Positions 18,900 to 28,470 of a DNA stretch of 64,000 bases are shown here, one piece after another. How positions within the stretch are numbered: the stretch's first letter is position 1; every line of letters begins with the position of its first letter. The position numbers and the translations under genes were made by a program. The notes under the pieces were generated by a model. The model was not told the origin of the DNA, made no database searches, and was given only the letters and a program-made list of their open reading frames with translations. The stretch covers positions 124,001-188,000 of the forward strand of contig NZ_JAETGO010000037.1 in NCBI RefSeq assembly GCF_016765695.1. Reading direction: 5' to 3'. Source of the DNA: Sporosalibacterium faouarense (lineage in GTDB: Bacteria; Bacillota; Clostridia; Tissierellales; VENL01).

Positions 18900-19118
18900 T
18901 TAAAAATCTCTATTTTCTAAATCTTTCTTTTCTATTAAAGCACTCAATATACCTTCATCAGTGAAGTTTTCACCCATTTGTAAAAGTAATGCTTTTATAC
19001 CTTCTATAATGTCAAGCATTTCTTTCTCATTAAGCTGATAATTATTATACAAATCAAAAAAAATTTGATTTATTAACATATACAAAATACACATCTTATG
19101 GATAATCCAATAGCTCAA
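18900..19118 (-). CDS. Short unknown ORF, possibly decayed
   Basis: 72 codons, but the first part lacks a good ribosome site; an internal start at MLDIIEGIKALLLQMGENF has a weak GAGAAAG upstream. The C-terminal portion is a predicted amphipathic helix pair (TDEGILSALIEKKDLENRD). It ends just before the RDD gene start. It may be the tail of a lost gene whose F1 promoter survives at 19240. Confidence 0.3.
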   Translation of the reverse strand: MSYWIIHKMCILYMLINQIFFDLYNNYQLNEKEMLDIIEGIKALLLQMGENFTDEGILSALIEKKDLENRDF

Positions 19119-19505
19119 TATCTTATTTAATATAGGTCAATGCAAATCTAAAGAATCTTCATATCATCTCTGCAATATGTTCTATTTAACATTACTTTCA
19201 ACGCTTTTTCTCTTGTAATCGATTTTACATTATAAAGTAATTATATCAAACAATTCATAATGATGACACTTTATACAATAATTTCCTTTATATAAAAAAT
19301 AAATCCATAGATTATATGGATTCTAAAACTATATAACTTATTGAGTTTCTCCTTGATATCTTATTAGTGGCCCTTCATCACTCATAGAAGATGGAAGGCT
19401 TAAGCATCTAACCTTTATCAGTGAAATAATAGTTATACAATGTTCTAATATAGTCAGAAATCATTTTCTAAAATGCAAATTAATCTATATTCCCTTATTT
19501 CTAAA
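19119..19505. other. Spacer with F1 repeat and small coding remnant
   Basis: Apart from F1 copy b (19223-19290), the minus strand between about 19140 and 19220 reads ITREKALKVMLNRTYCRDDM followed by a stop, a short peptide without start that looks like gene debris. The part from 19330 to 19505 shows nothing supported. Confidence 0.35.
19223..19290 (-). repeat. F1 repeat copy b (diverged)
   Basis: Same order of blocks as the other F1 copies with more substitutions; extended -10 TGATATAAT at 19240-19248. A hairpin ATCCATA/TATGGAT with a following T-rich run sits on its upstream side at 19302-19321, acting as terminator on the minus strand. Confidence 0.65.
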
Positions 19506-19871
19506 TCACCATTTGTCTTTTAAAACTTCTTTTCTTTTTTTACTATACTCACTATCCGATATTAATCCTTCCTTTTTTAATTTTTCTATTTTTCGCAATT
19601 TTTCCTCGAAATCAAGACTACCTTCTTCTTCATCATTAGAGTCAATTTCATAAATGCTTATTCCTTCTTCTGTAAACCCATTTTTATAAGACCTATACGT
19701 ATTAAATATAGCAATAGATGTCCATATGACTCCAAATGGTAATAAAATCATTGTCATCTGAGTAAATAATGAACTAATTATAAATATAACGCCAAATATA
19801 CTAAATCCAACTCCAATAAGAAAAGTAAACCTAGATACTCCCTTACTTGGCTTAATAATCTGTTTTGTCAT
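19506..19871 (-). CDS. Two-helix membrane protein with SHOCT tail
   Basis: 121 residues from ATG 19871 (AAAGGA upstream; an ATG eleven codons earlier lacks one). Two adjoining transmembrane helices (about 17-60) precede an acidic linker and a C-terminal SHOCT motif, FEEKLRKIEKLKKEGLISDS with EYSKKRKEVL. SHOCT is a short oligomerisation-type module found at the ends of membrane or nucleic-acid-binding proteins. No further function can be assigned. Confidence 0.75.
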   Translation of the reverse strand: MTKQIIKPSKGVSRFTFLIGVGFSIFGVIFIISSLFTQMTMILLPFGVIWTSIAIFNTYRSYKNGFTEEGISIYEIDSNDEEEGSLDFEEKLRKIEKLKKEGLISDSEYSKKRKEVLKDKW

Positions 19872-20129
19872 TATTCTATCAATCCTTTCGAATAAGCTTT
19901 TCATATACTTTTAGCCACATCTTATTATATCTCAAACCTATGTCAATGTAATTTTTGATGTAAGATTTATAAAGTCATTAGAAGTAATAGACACAAATCT
20001 ATCCAAGATACTATCTGATGCTTAAATTCTAATTACATAAAATCAATTTTTTCATATCCATTTTCAATTAATTAATAATAGCTTTGATATAAGATATCTT
20101 TAAAACTAACCTTATCTTCATTTAGCCAA

Positions 20130-20597
20130 CTAATTTACAAATTGTTCTGTGACTTTTAATACATAACCATCTTGAGTCTCAATCCAAAAAGGAACTTTAG
20201 CTCCTTTATCAGAATAAGTATCTAAGTACTTGATAAATTCTTCTCGTTTTGTTGTGCTGTAATTTCTATCTTCATTCTTGCCAACAAAATCATTGCCCCA
20301 ATCTATAAAGCTATAAGTTGTCTTTTCATTTATTTTAAATGATACTGTTTCTAAACTTGAATTATAAATATAATATCCATTTGGCATATCATTTTGTTGG
20401 GACAACCCTAATTCCTTTATTCTATCTTTATCCTCAGAAGTTATCCACTCCACTTCATCTAAAAAAAGTTTATCTTTCTCTATTCTTATATATCCTATAT
20501 ACAAATTCTTGTTGTCACTATCCCCCTCAACCTGATTGCAAGAAATGAGCATCATGACCAATAGACCAATAAATAATGTAATAAATATTTTTTTCAT
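20130..20597 (-). CDS. Small lipoprotein of unknown function
   Basis: 155 residues from ATG 20597 (GGGGGAAATC upstream). Lipobox LISC with Cys20 after a hydrophobic core. The mature protein contains a KDRIKELGLSQQNDMPNGYY segment and ends with QDGYVLKVTEQFVN, giving an alpha/beta appearance. No family recognised. Expected on the outer face of the membrane. Confidence 0.7.
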   Translation of the reverse strand: MKKIFITLFIGLLVMMLISCNQVEGDSDNKNLYIGYIRIEKDKLFLDEVEWITSEDKDRIKELGLSQQNDMPNGYYIYNSSLETVSFKINEKTTYSFIDWGNDFVGKNEDRNYSTTKREEFIKYLDTYSDKGAKVPFWIETQDGYVLKVTEQFVN

Positions 20598-20657
20598 TTT
20601 TGATTTCCCCCTTAACAAAATATAGACTATTTATTATGTTTTATAGCTTTATTATAA

Positions 20658-21224
20658 TCAATCTCTAGTATATAACGAATTTAAAAATCTTTCACTTACT
20701 TTTCCCTTTAACATTTTGTCAATTACTTTCCTATAATCTTTCTTTTCGATTTCTCCATATAAATTTTCATGTATTTCCTCCCACTTTTTACTCGTTCCCC
20801 ATAAATAAGTCCCCCAGTTTTTATTTAATCGCATTCCTTCTCTTAAAACAGTTATCATGAACTTTTTTTGAAGACTCTTTACCGTCTTCTTAATTTCTAT
20901 TTTGTCCATAAAAACACACATTTTTACTACATTCATTGAGACAGGCTGATTGGACTCAATAAATTCCATTAATCTCTCTTCATTGTTTTCTAGTTCTTCT
21001 CCTTTTCTTGATTCCTTCAATGCATAATATAGTGTTGGTGATAATAATGTAGTTTTATTATCAATTAAAATACTAGAAAAGCCTTTCTTTTCTTCTATTA
21101 ATTTAACATATTCCTCCCATCCACCACCATAGTCACAGATACTAGGATAGGTTGAATTATTATTTAACATAATAAAGCCATTTTCTTTTAATATTTCTTC
21201 AATTTTTGATTGTATTGTTTTCAT
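20658..21224 (-). CDS. Winged-helix-like protein, possibly AlkZ/YcaQ-related
   Basis: 188 residues. After an N-terminal region with DYGGGWEEYVKLIEEKKGF, the segment LLSPTLYYALKES and the later VVKMCVFMDKIEIKKTVKSL / MITVLREGM look like the winged-helix array of AlkZ-related DNA-glycosylase-like proteins. The C-terminal WGTYLWGTSKKWEEIHENLY fits the same layout. The link to DNA repair is by resemblance only, and no catalytic residues were identified. GAGGAAAT lies upstream of the ATG. Confidence 0.5.
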   Translation of the reverse strand: MKTIQSKIEEILKENGFIMLNNNSTYPSICDYGGGWEEYVKLIEEKKGFSSILIDNKTTLLSPTLYYALKESRKGEELENNEERLMEFIESNQPVSMNVVKMCVFMDKIEIKKTVKSLQKKFMITVLREGMRLNKNWGTYLWGTSKKWEEIHENLYGEIEKKDYRKVIDKMLKGKVSERFLNSLYTRD

Positions 21225-21355
21225 AACAATTTCCTCTTTTTCATCAGAATATAGATATGATTAAATACCCTTTTTTACAGTTAACTGAAGAAGATAGAAT
21301 TATCAATACCTGATTCCCCTGAAAACTGCTCTTTCTAATTTTCTTCTCATCTTCA

Positions 21356-21766
21356 CTAATCATTTTCAAATTCTCTTTTTTTAAATTCAATACTATAGTC
21401 TTTATTTTTTAAGATTAATCTGGTATCTTCTATGGATACTTTGAAAATATTTGAACCATTATATTTGATATCAATTGTATTTTCATCAATCCATTTGTAT
21501 TCAACATATCTCTCAACCCACAGATAATTATTCTGATAATTTTTTGTACTATAATCATATTGTCCTAAATCTAATTTATTATCTTTATGAAAATAATAAA
21601 CACTATATTTATCTAAAAGACCATTGTAATTTTCACTCATTGATGCTTGAGTACCTAACCACAATCCAGTTAAACTTCCATCAGGTTTATGCTTAGTACA
21701 ACCAATTATTAGAAAGAATATTGAAAAAAACAATAATAATGATAAGAGTCGAACCCTAACTTTCAT
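21356..21766 (-). CDS. Small lipoprotein of unknown function
   Basis: 136 residues. Signal with hydrophobic residues 7-21 and lipobox IIGC, Cys23. The mature part begins KPDGSLTGLWLGTQASM and has a lipocalin-like series of strands (YSVYYFHKDNKLDLGQYDYS, YKWIDENTIDIKYNG). Similar overall plan to several other exported beta proteins here. AGGAGG precedes the ATG. Confidence 0.7.
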   Translation of the reverse strand: MKVRVRLLSLLLFFSIFFLIIGCTKHKPDGSLTGLWLGTQASMSENYNGLLDKYSVYYFHKDNKLDLGQYDYSTKNYQNNYLWVERYVEYKWIDENTIDIKYNGSNIFKVSIEDTRLILKNKDYSIEFKKREFEND

Positions 21767-21858
21767 TCTTTTTCCTCCTAATGATTATAACTAAATCAAC
21801 TTAATATCACAAATCATCCAACATTAAGTGTTTACCTAATTGATGTAAACTACTAAAC

Positions 21859-22368
21859 TCAATCAATCATTTTTATTATTATAGCTGTTACTTCTTCAGC
21901 TGTTTTTTCATCTGTAATTATATGTTCCTTAAAATACTCATCATTAAGAGCCTCAATACATTTATCAACACGAGCTATAACCCAAGAGTTTTTCCCATCT
22001 CCTCGGCTTGTTAACCTATCAATTAAGGTGTCCTTACTTGCAAGCAGTGTAAAATGTTTAACTAATATCCCATCTGACACTAATCTACCTATTATCTCAT
22101 CAAAATATTGTTTCTTAATAATAGTCATAGGTACAATAATTATTCCTTTGTAATTTGATTCAATATATGACAACATTTTATAGTTAAACTCACGCCAAAG
22201 ATGAAAGTCTTGGAAATCATAATTTTTTAAAGTAGAAGGAATATTATCACGAATAAAAAATCCTACTTCTTCTGGATCATATATATAAGAGTTCTTTAAT
22301 CGTTTATTTAATTGATTTGATATACTAGTTTTTCCACTTCCAAATGATCCATTAATCCATATTATCAT
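21859..22368 (-). CDS. TmrB-like P-loop kinase/ATPase
   Basis: 169 residues. The N-terminus MIIWINGSFGSGKTS contains the Walker A loop (7-14). The conserved YDPEEVGFFIRDNIP, FQDFHLWREFNYKML, GIIIVPMTIIKKQYFDEIIG and GKNSWVIARVDKCIEAL segments follow the order known from Bacillus TmrB, which confers tunicamycin resistance. This protein is shorter at the C-terminus than TmrB, lacking the membrane-associating tail, so localisation and activity may differ. TTGGAGG lies upstream. Confidence 0.75.
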   Translation of the reverse strand: MIIWINGSFGSGKTSISNQLNKRLKNSYIYDPEEVGFFIRDNIPSTLKNYDFQDFHLWREFNYKMLSYIESNYKGIIIVPMTIIKKQYFDEIIGRLVSDGILVKHFTLLASKDTLIDRLTSRGDGKNSWVIARVDKCIEALNDEYFKEHIITDEKTAEEVTAIIIKMID

Positions 22369-22648
22369 TTATATCCTCCAATACTTTATTGCCTCAATAT
22401 TTTTTTATTTAAACATGACTATCTACAGCTTTATGCAACAAACTTAGCTGTTTTAGCCATTATGCCACTCCCTTTAATTTATGAACTAATAACTTTTCTC
22501 CACTACATATACATAGCAATTTTACTATTATAAAATATTTGAATAACAGTTAAATACACTAAAAATAATTTTGATAACTGAGAAAAATTATCTTCAAAAT
22601 ATAAGAACGGATTTCTTATGATATCTCTCTACAATATACTTATAATTA

Positions 22649-23191
22649 TTATATAATTTCAAAGTATTTCTTCTTATATTTTTCTGATTCTTCTGATTCA
22701 ATTAGTCTTAATAATTCTCTTTTTAAATTTTCATCCGAATTATTTTTATAAATACTATTTAAAGCATTGATAATGTCTTGACGAATAAGACTAAAATGTC
22801 TTTCATCTCTGCAATCTATATACTGCTTCTTTAAATGTTTTACTATTTGTTTTTCATACTTTCTATCTAAAATAGCAATTTTCCATATGTTTTGAATGCA
22901 CTGCCTTGAAGTAATAAATTTTTCATCAAATGTATGTGCTAGTATATCATTTAATATATCAGCTATTTTATTGTTGTTATCACTTTTAGCTAAATTACAT
23001 AGAAGAAGAATACCTATAGATCTTTGGTATGAATTATTATTATTTAACTTCTTTGCTAATTCTAGATATGTATCATCAAACCAATCCACAACATTATCTG
23101 TAATTTTAATTAATTGATTTAAGGCGTTTAGTCTTATATTATTATCCTTTGAATTAATTTCTCTAAGCAATTCTTCAACATTTTCATTCAT
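22649..23191 (-). CDS. HEAT-repeat-like helical protein
   Basis: 180 residues, almost all helix. Pairs of helices such as NIRLNALNQLIKIT, YQRSIGILLLCNLAKSD and LIRQDIINALNSIYKN fit HEAT-like repeats with hydrophobic spacing. Such proteins are protein-binding scaffolds, sometimes linked to PBS-lyase-type or immunity proteins; no partner is visible. TTGGGGAG lies before the ATG. The 280-bp spacer downstream (22369-22648) shows nothing supported. Confidence 0.55.
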   Translation of the reverse strand: MNENVEELLREINSKDNNIRLNALNQLIKITDNVVDWFDDTYLELAKKLNNNNSYQRSIGILLLCNLAKSDNNNKIADILNDILAHTFDEKFITSRQCIQNIWKIAILDRKYEKQIVKHLKKQYIDCRDERHFSLIRQDIINALNSIYKNNSDENLKRELLRLIESEESEKYKKKYFEII

Positions 23192-23457
23192 ATAAATCTC
23201 CCCAATTTTTTGTATAATATATATGACCTATCTACAAATATCATATATCATTCCGAATTTACACCATCTTTAATCCTTATAAAGTGTTATTTGTAAATGC
23301 CAACATATACTGATATTAACGTTGATTTTTACTTAAAATTATGATTCCTTTCTCTTACCATATGTAATATTATACCATAAAGCATAGCATGGGAACATAT
23401 GTTTTTAAGGGAATATTGTAAATGTATCTTTTTTAAATACTTCATGAGATATAGTTG

Positions 23458-23811
23458 CTAGCTTTCTTTTTTATAACCTTGTATTAAAAATAATATACCT
23501 GCAACAAGTGGAATCAGCATATGAGTAACCAACTCTTTCTCCACTATTAACCCAAATAACAAGCCTAATGATATTGGAATTGTTACAAGATACCCTCCTA
23601 TTTTCTCATATTTCCATCCAAGTCCAAGTCCTATAAACATCAATGGAAATATTGTTAACCAAAGATTATCCCATAGTGTATAATCTTCATTAATAAATGG
23701 CATTGGATTTCCATAGCCAAAATAGAAAGGCAGACCAATTAATATAACGACTAGAGAAATGATTCTTGTTACCCATTTCATTATTTTAAATTGATTTTTA
23801 CTTGATTTCAC
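23458..23811 (-). CDS. Small four-helix membrane protein
   Basis: 117 residues starting with GTG (GGGGAG upstream). Hydrophobic segments at about 12-29, 46-62, 70-86 and 93-110, with conserved-looking GYGNPMPF and FIGLGLGWKYEKIGG loops. Unknown function; an integral membrane protein. The stop lies after a run of lysines. Confidence 0.65.
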   Translation of the reverse strand: MKSSKNQFKIMKWVTRIISLVVILIGLPFYFGYGNPMPFINEDYTLWDNLWLTIFPLMFIGLGLGWKYEKIGGYLVTIPISLGLLFGLIVEKELVTHMLIPLVAGILFLIQGYKKES

Positions 23812-23876
23812 AAAGCTCCCCTCCCCCCAAAAGATTTTTCATACTTATTATGATAGTATTGATATCTTTAGTGAGT

Positions 23877-24308
23877 CTAATCATTTTCAGTATTTATGCT
23901 TTTATTCCTGTAAATCAAATCATCACGTTTATTAAAACCAACAGATTCCCAAAATTTATTTCCTATTTCATTTTTGCAAAATGCAGTCAATGCTACTTTA
24001 TTTATTCCTTCTTCTTTTAATGAATTCAATGCAGTATCTAACAAAAGTCTACCTATTCCATTTTTTCTATATTTCTTATCAACTACCATATGATATATAT
24101 GTCCCCTTCGTCCATCATGACCGCACAATATTACTCCAATAATATTATTACTCTTTTCCACAACAAAATTTGTTTTTGGATTTCTTAGTAAGAATTTTGA
24201 TATTCCTTCATAAGAGTCGTCTAACTTACGCATACCAATTCCATCAGTAGCGCACCACAACTTATGTACTTGATTATAGTCATTAATTTTCATTAATTGA
24301 ATTTTCAT
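23877..24308 (-). CDS. GNAT N-acetyltransferase
   Basis: 143 residues from ATG 24308, preceded by GGAGGGG; an in-frame ATG fifteen codons earlier is less likely. Contains LCGHDGRRGHIYHMVVDKKY, the acetyl-CoA loop RKNGIGRLLL near residue 85 and NEIGNKFWESVGF. The arrangement resembles YpeA/PhnO-type acetyltransferases with the GHDGRRG strand turn. Substrate unknown. Confidence 0.9.
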   Translation of the reverse strand: MKIQLMKINDYNQVHKLWCATDGIGMRKLDDSYEGISKFLLRNPKTNFVVEKSNNIIGVILCGHDGRRGHIYHMVVDKKYRKNGIGRLLLDTALNSLKEEGINKVALTAFCKNEIGNKFWESVGFNKRDDLIYRNKSINTEND

Positions 24309-24455
24309 TTTCCCCTCCAAAAAATTCACAAAATAAATAAACTTTTGAGACACTATACATTATTAGATATATGAAGCTATCCATCCTACTATTCTAGTCT
24401 AAACTCAATAATTTCTTTAATAAAGAATTTATTTTAATATCTCAAAATTTTTTCT

Positions 24456-24668
24456 TTATTTTGACATTGTGTTTTTCTTAGTATTAATAATGATTTGTTC
24501 ATCAGCACTCTTAGCTAGCCATACATCTAATTGTGTTTTTATTTCGTCTATTATAAAATCTCTATTTAATAAAAATTGTGATTTATCCTGTTGGTCCCTA
24601 GTTAAATTCCCTTTCACAGTTACATCAAATTTATTATTAGTGAAGTCTAAATAAAATTGTAATTCCAT
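24456..24668 (-). CDS. Small protein of unknown function
   Basis: 70 residues from ATG 24668 (GAAGG upstream); an in-frame start at 24761 would add 31 poorly supported residues. The sequence runs ELQFYLDFTNNKFDVTVKG, then LTRDQQDKSQFLLNRDFIID, strands followed by a helix. It looks like a compact intact alpha/beta protein. Not recognised. Confidence 0.5.
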   Translation of the reverse strand: MELQFYLDFTNNKFDVTVKGNLTRDQQDKSQFLLNRDFIIDEIKTQLDVWLAKSADEQIIINTKKNTMSK

Positions 24669-24834
24669 CAAATAAAACCTTCTTTCATTAATAGAGAAAT
24701 CTAAGTTAAAATTATTTCTAAACTTAATTAGTAGTTCATAATGATTATTATACTTACACATTTTTGTATATGCGTTTTACACTGTTAATATTATTTATTC
24801 AAGAATGATTTTATGTTTTAGTACTTGATTATCC

Positions 24835-25296
24835 TTAACTTCTATGTAAAATAAACCTTTGATGTGGATAATCAAATTCTTCAATTAACTCACCTTCTAT
24901 AAAACCAAATTTTTTATATAATGACCTTGGTGCAATTCCTTTTTCGTCATCCTCTCTAAAGGTTGTCATTGAAATATTGATATCATCAGGAAACAATGAC
25001 AACATCTTTTTTATCATTTCAGATGCAATTCCTTTCCTTCTATAATCTGGATGAACAGCCATACAAGAAATACAACTAGAATTATAAGAAAATAGTAAAA
25101 CACCAACAATTTTTACATCGTCTTTCACGCAAATTGCAGTTTGTCTATTTATATTTTTGATTACAGTTTGTCTATAACTCTCCAGCTGTTTTGAAGTTTC
25201 TAACCCTGGAAAATTATTCCTAACCTCAGTAGCCATATCCATCCATGGATCCAAATCATCTGTTTTAGCAAATTCAACTTTATATTCTTTAACCAC
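24835..25296 (-). CDS. GNAT N-acetyltransferase
   Basis: 153 residues starting with GTG (AGAAGGTGG upstream). ISCMAVHPDYRRKGIASEMI carries the acetyl-CoA loop RRKGIASEM near residues 88-96. The C-terminal region EKGIAPRSLYKKFGFIEGEL is standard for the family. A cysteine-containing strand SSCISCMAVHP lies at the core. Substrate unknown. Confidence 0.9.
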   Translation of the reverse strand: MVKEYKVEFAKTDDLDPWMDMATEVRNNFPGLETSKQLESYRQTVIKNINRQTAICVKDDVKIVGVLLFSYNSSCISCMAVHPDYRRKGIASEMIKKMLSLFPDDINISMTTFREDDEKGIAPRSLYKKFGFIEGELIEEFDYPHQRFILHRS

Positions 25297-25422
25297 TATA
25301 AACCACCTTCTCTATAAACATATATACTAGAAAACTAGAGTGATATTTTTATTTAGTCACATTGTAGTCTAATGCTTCTCATTTCCCAGCCTTTCCAATA
25401 CGCAAGTTTTCTTTAGAACAGA

Positions 25423-26349
25423 CTAATACCCGAAGTATTCTAAAGTATCAATCACAATTCCCTTTAAATCTCTAAATTTTTGAGGTAACTCCCTATTTGA
25501 CCCTATCATTTGTAAAGGATTTACTAAATCTCGAAGTTTGCTTAAATCATACCAATTTCTTGGCAGTTTAATTTTAGCTACACTATTGTATTCTTTCTCA
25601 AATAACCTTTTTTGCTCTTTATTAAAACAATGTTCATATCTAAAAAACTGTCCAATATCAGCAAGAGTATGTCCAAAACCAGCATACTCCCAATCTACGA
25701 AGAATACTTTGTCTTCCTTGTTAATCAACATATTAGCAGGTCTAAAATCACAGTGTATAAATGAATTATAAAGATCAATTTGCAGTATAAGCTGATTATG
25801 ATCTGTAACAAGTTTCTTAACTCTATTAACAGTATCAGCACCTAATCTTTTCGCAGCAAAATCATTATTTAGGAATAAATCATACCATGTATCAAATGGT
25901 GGAAGATCTAATTCATTGAGTCCAGAAATATCATCCTCATTTAGGTTATGAATAATTGCTGCACTTCTTGCCACCTGAGAAATAACATTATTTTCTAATA
26001 TTTGATTCTCCAATAATAAGCTCTGCATTGACATTGATTCTATATACTCATAAATCAAACAACTGTTTTCATTAACTTTTGTAATAGACAATAATTTAGG
26101 CATATTCACTAAATCATATAAAGCTTTAAATGCAGCTACCTCATTTTTAAATCCTTCGTCATTTAAGGGGCAGATTCTCAATAAATATTTCCCACTATTT
26201 GTTTGTACAATGTAATTAGTATTTCTACATCCAATATTAATAGGTTGAAATTTCAGAACTGTGCTACTATTAAAATTGTGAAAAATACTGTTTAGGTCAT
26301 ATTTTGATATCTTATATAATGGAATTGAACGTTCCCATAGATGGTCCAT
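25423..26349 (-). CDS. APH/choline-kinase-like phosphotransferase
   Basis: 308 residues. Nucleotide-loop region INIGCRNTNYIV (38-49), hinge LIYEYIES near 98-105, Brenner motif HCDFRPAN at 199-206 with catalytic Asp201, and VFFVDWEYAGFGHTLADIGQ with Asp219. The VDWEYAG pattern is common in choline/ethanolamine and thiamine kinase relatives. A sugar-alcohol or choline substrate is as likely as an aminoglycoside. AGAGG lies before the ATG. Confidence 0.87.
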   Translation of the reverse strand: MDHLWERSIPLYKISKYDLNSIFHNFNSSTVLKFQPINIGCRNTNYIVQTNSGKYLLRICPLNDEGFKNEVAAFKALYDLVNMPKLLSITKVNENSCLIYEYIESMSMQSLLLENQILENNVISQVARSAAIIHNLNEDDISGLNELDLPPFDTWYDLFLNNDFAAKRLGADTVNRVKKLVTDHNQLILQIDLYNSFIHCDFRPANMLINKEDKVFFVDWEYAGFGHTLADIGQFFRYEHCFNKEQKRLFEKEYNSVAKIKLPRNWYDLSKLRDLVNPLQMIGSNRELPQKFRDLKGIVIDTLEYFGY

Positions 26350-26482
26350 ATCCTCTACTTCCTTCCATATATAATCATTGCATTACCCAATACTTTTTTA
26401 TGTAATAAAATCCTTGGTAACTTTATTCTACTTTCTAGTTCTATAACTTTAAATTCATTAATCTCAAATCACCTTATGTTCC

Positions 26483-27001
26483 TTAGAAAAATAAAGATGT
26501 GGGAATATAGAACAAATATGGTGCAGTAAATATAGAAAGTGCCAATGCAAGCTTCTTCTTCTGGCTATCGTCAAGAGTTGATTTTCTTAGAGAAAACTTA
26601 TAATTAAGCAAATATATGAAACAAGCTGCTATTACAACACTTACTGTTACCCATATAAAAGCATAAATGCTTTCAAAGGGATAATAACTAACAGCATTAG
26701 AGATGTTTCTATACCACCACTTTCCAAATTGTGTTTCATAATTAAAATCTATTATATTTGAGAGAAACATTAATCCAGTACCAATAAAGTCAGCAACAAA
26801 TCCAAATATCCAAACTCTAAAAACTATAAGCTTTGTATTTTTTTTAATATCCTTTATTTTCAGATATTTCATAGTTAATAGAACAACAATCAGATCTATA
26901 AGAAAATTGGCTGGCAATACTATAATCCAAGTTGTCGGTATTAACCATAAAAGCCATATTGGAAAAATCAGATTGTATAGCTTAAAACTATTCTTTTTCA
27001 T
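26483..27001 (-). CDS. Multi-helix membrane protein of unknown function
   Basis: 172 residues with about four hydrophobic segments (12-40, 62-80, 105-130, 150-170). The N-terminal WLLWLIPTTWIIVLPANFLID and internal GKWWYRNISNAVSYYPFES loops are distinctive but match no family I know. TTGGAGGG precedes the ATG. A stand-alone gene. Confidence 0.65.
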   Translation of the reverse strand: MKKNSFKLYNLIFPIWLLWLIPTTWIIVLPANFLIDLIVVLLTMKYLKIKDIKKNTKLIVFRVWIFGFVADFIGTGLMFLSNIIDFNYETQFGKWWYRNISNAVSYYPFESIYAFIWVTVSVVIAACFIYLLNYKFSLRKSTLDDSQKKKLALALSIFTAPYLFYIPTSLFF

Positions 27002-27106
27002 ATAATCCCTCCAAAATACTAACTAGAATTTTTTATGCAAATGCAGTGATATTATCACTACTCTTACTGTTTCTCACCTCATATTTTAATAATTTGAAAC
27101 CTTTGT

Positions 27107-28213
27107 TTATATTATTTCTCCTCTACCCCTTAGTTCCTTAATAATACTTGATATCATATTCTGTGCATCTACAATTTGAGCAAGGTTAACCCTTTCCTTT
27201 AAGTCAATTAGTTCGAATAAGTTTGATTTTGACATTCTTGAGAGACCTTTAATAATCTTTATTTGTACTTCACCACTCGCTCCTCTCATACCAATAGAAA
27301 GCACCAAAATATCAATCTCTCTAAGGAGCCTTTGAATTGATCTATCAGGCATTTTCTTCAATTCCTTATCAAGAATTGTAGTTTTAGTAGAATACGGTTG
27401 CTTGTCCTTAACAGAATCAATATATTCCTCCATTTTCTTCTTCATATTCTCTGCTAACTTAAAATGACTGTTTATTTCTTCTAAAAAACCTTCTCCAAAA
27501 TATGAGCAAAGCTTTTCTCTTATAACCCAAGGATAATCTCCTTGCTGTATTGATAAGATTCCTTCCAACATTAATACTCGTTCTAATAATTCCTTTCCTG
27601 TATAATCACCAACAATAATATAGTTTTCTAACACCTCTCGAATCACTAAAGGCTCCATACCATACAATACTAATTCTAATCCTTTCTTAAAAAACTTGTT
27701 TGAAATAGCATTAGTATCCTCTTCAAGAGCTAATAAACCTTTTTTATGGGCTTTTTTTGAAGCTTCTAATATCATACCTAAAGTATTTAGACACTCTCTT
27801 TTTTCATTACTATTGCATTTAATTCTTTCATTAATATTAAGTTTATTCATATAGTCTTCCCCTTTCTGAGTATGGTTCCCCTTTGAACATTTCTTAATTT
27901 TTCTGTATTCATTAGGGGGTATTCCATATAATTTTTTAAATGCTCTGGAGAAAACATCTAGAGAGTTAAAACCAAAGTTTAAAGCTATATAAGTTATATC
28001 TTTATCAGAATACATTATTTCATGGGATGCTCTTATTACTCTTCTTCTCCTTATATAACTCATTATGGAATCACCCATTGATGCTAGAAAAATTCTATGA
28101 AAGTGATACTTTGAAATATAAAAATTACTAGCAAACAGTTCAAGAGATAATTTTTCTGCTACATTTTCTTCAATATAATCAATACAGTCATTTACCATAA
28201 CTTCTGATTCCAT
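27107..28213 (-). CDS. AraC-type regulator fused to MotA-like and FliG-C-like segments
   Basis: 368 residues from ATG 28213 (GAGGAAGAG upstream; an in-frame ATG ten codons earlier is possible). Residues 5-108 form a complete AraC double helix-turn-helix (ISKYHFHRIFLASMGDS; ITYIALNFGFNSLDVFSRAF). Residues 146-205 match the MotA cytoplasmic loop (ASKKAHKKGLLALEED; FKKGLELVLYGMEPLVIREV), and 217-240 match the MotA tail (EGILSIQQGDYPWVIREKL); the MotA membrane helices are absent. Residues 288-366 match the FliG C-terminal domain (PDRSIQRLLREIDILVLS; GASGEVQIKIIKGLSRMSK). In flagella these MotA and FliG parts touch each other. Function here unknown, probably transcriptional. Confidence 0.8.
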   Translation of the reverse strand: MESEVMVNDCIDYIEENVAEKLSLELFASNFYISKYHFHRIFLASMGDSIMSYIRRRRVIRASHEIMYSDKDITYIALNFGFNSLDVFSRAFKKLYGIPPNEYRKIKKCSKGNHTQKGEDYMNKLNINERIKCNSNEKRECLNTLGMILEASKKAHKKGLLALEEDTNAISNKFFKKGLELVLYGMEPLVIREVLENYIIVGDYTGKELLERVLMLEGILSIQQGDYPWVIREKLCSYFGEGFLEEINSHFKLAENMKKKMEEYIDSVKDKQPYSTKTTILDKELKKMPDRSIQRLLREIDILVLSIGMRGASGEVQIKIIKGLSRMSKSNLFELIDLKERVNLAQIVDAQNMISSIIKELRGRGEII

Positions 28214-28470
28214 ATTCTCTTCCTCTCCAAAGCTTATATTCAAATTGTAGGAAATATTTTAAGAAAAGACTCGATGTTTTTTGCTATAATGCATGAAATA
28301 ATTACTGCTCTTATAGACTCACCATTAACAACCACTTATAATTAAAACAAAATTTATATGTTTTTTCTCTAGTTTAAGCATTTCAATAATAAGAAATAGC
28401 AAGTTATAATCCTTAATTAAATAGTTATATTATATAGCATTCAGCTTTCAAAGTAGAAGTTATTAATTAT

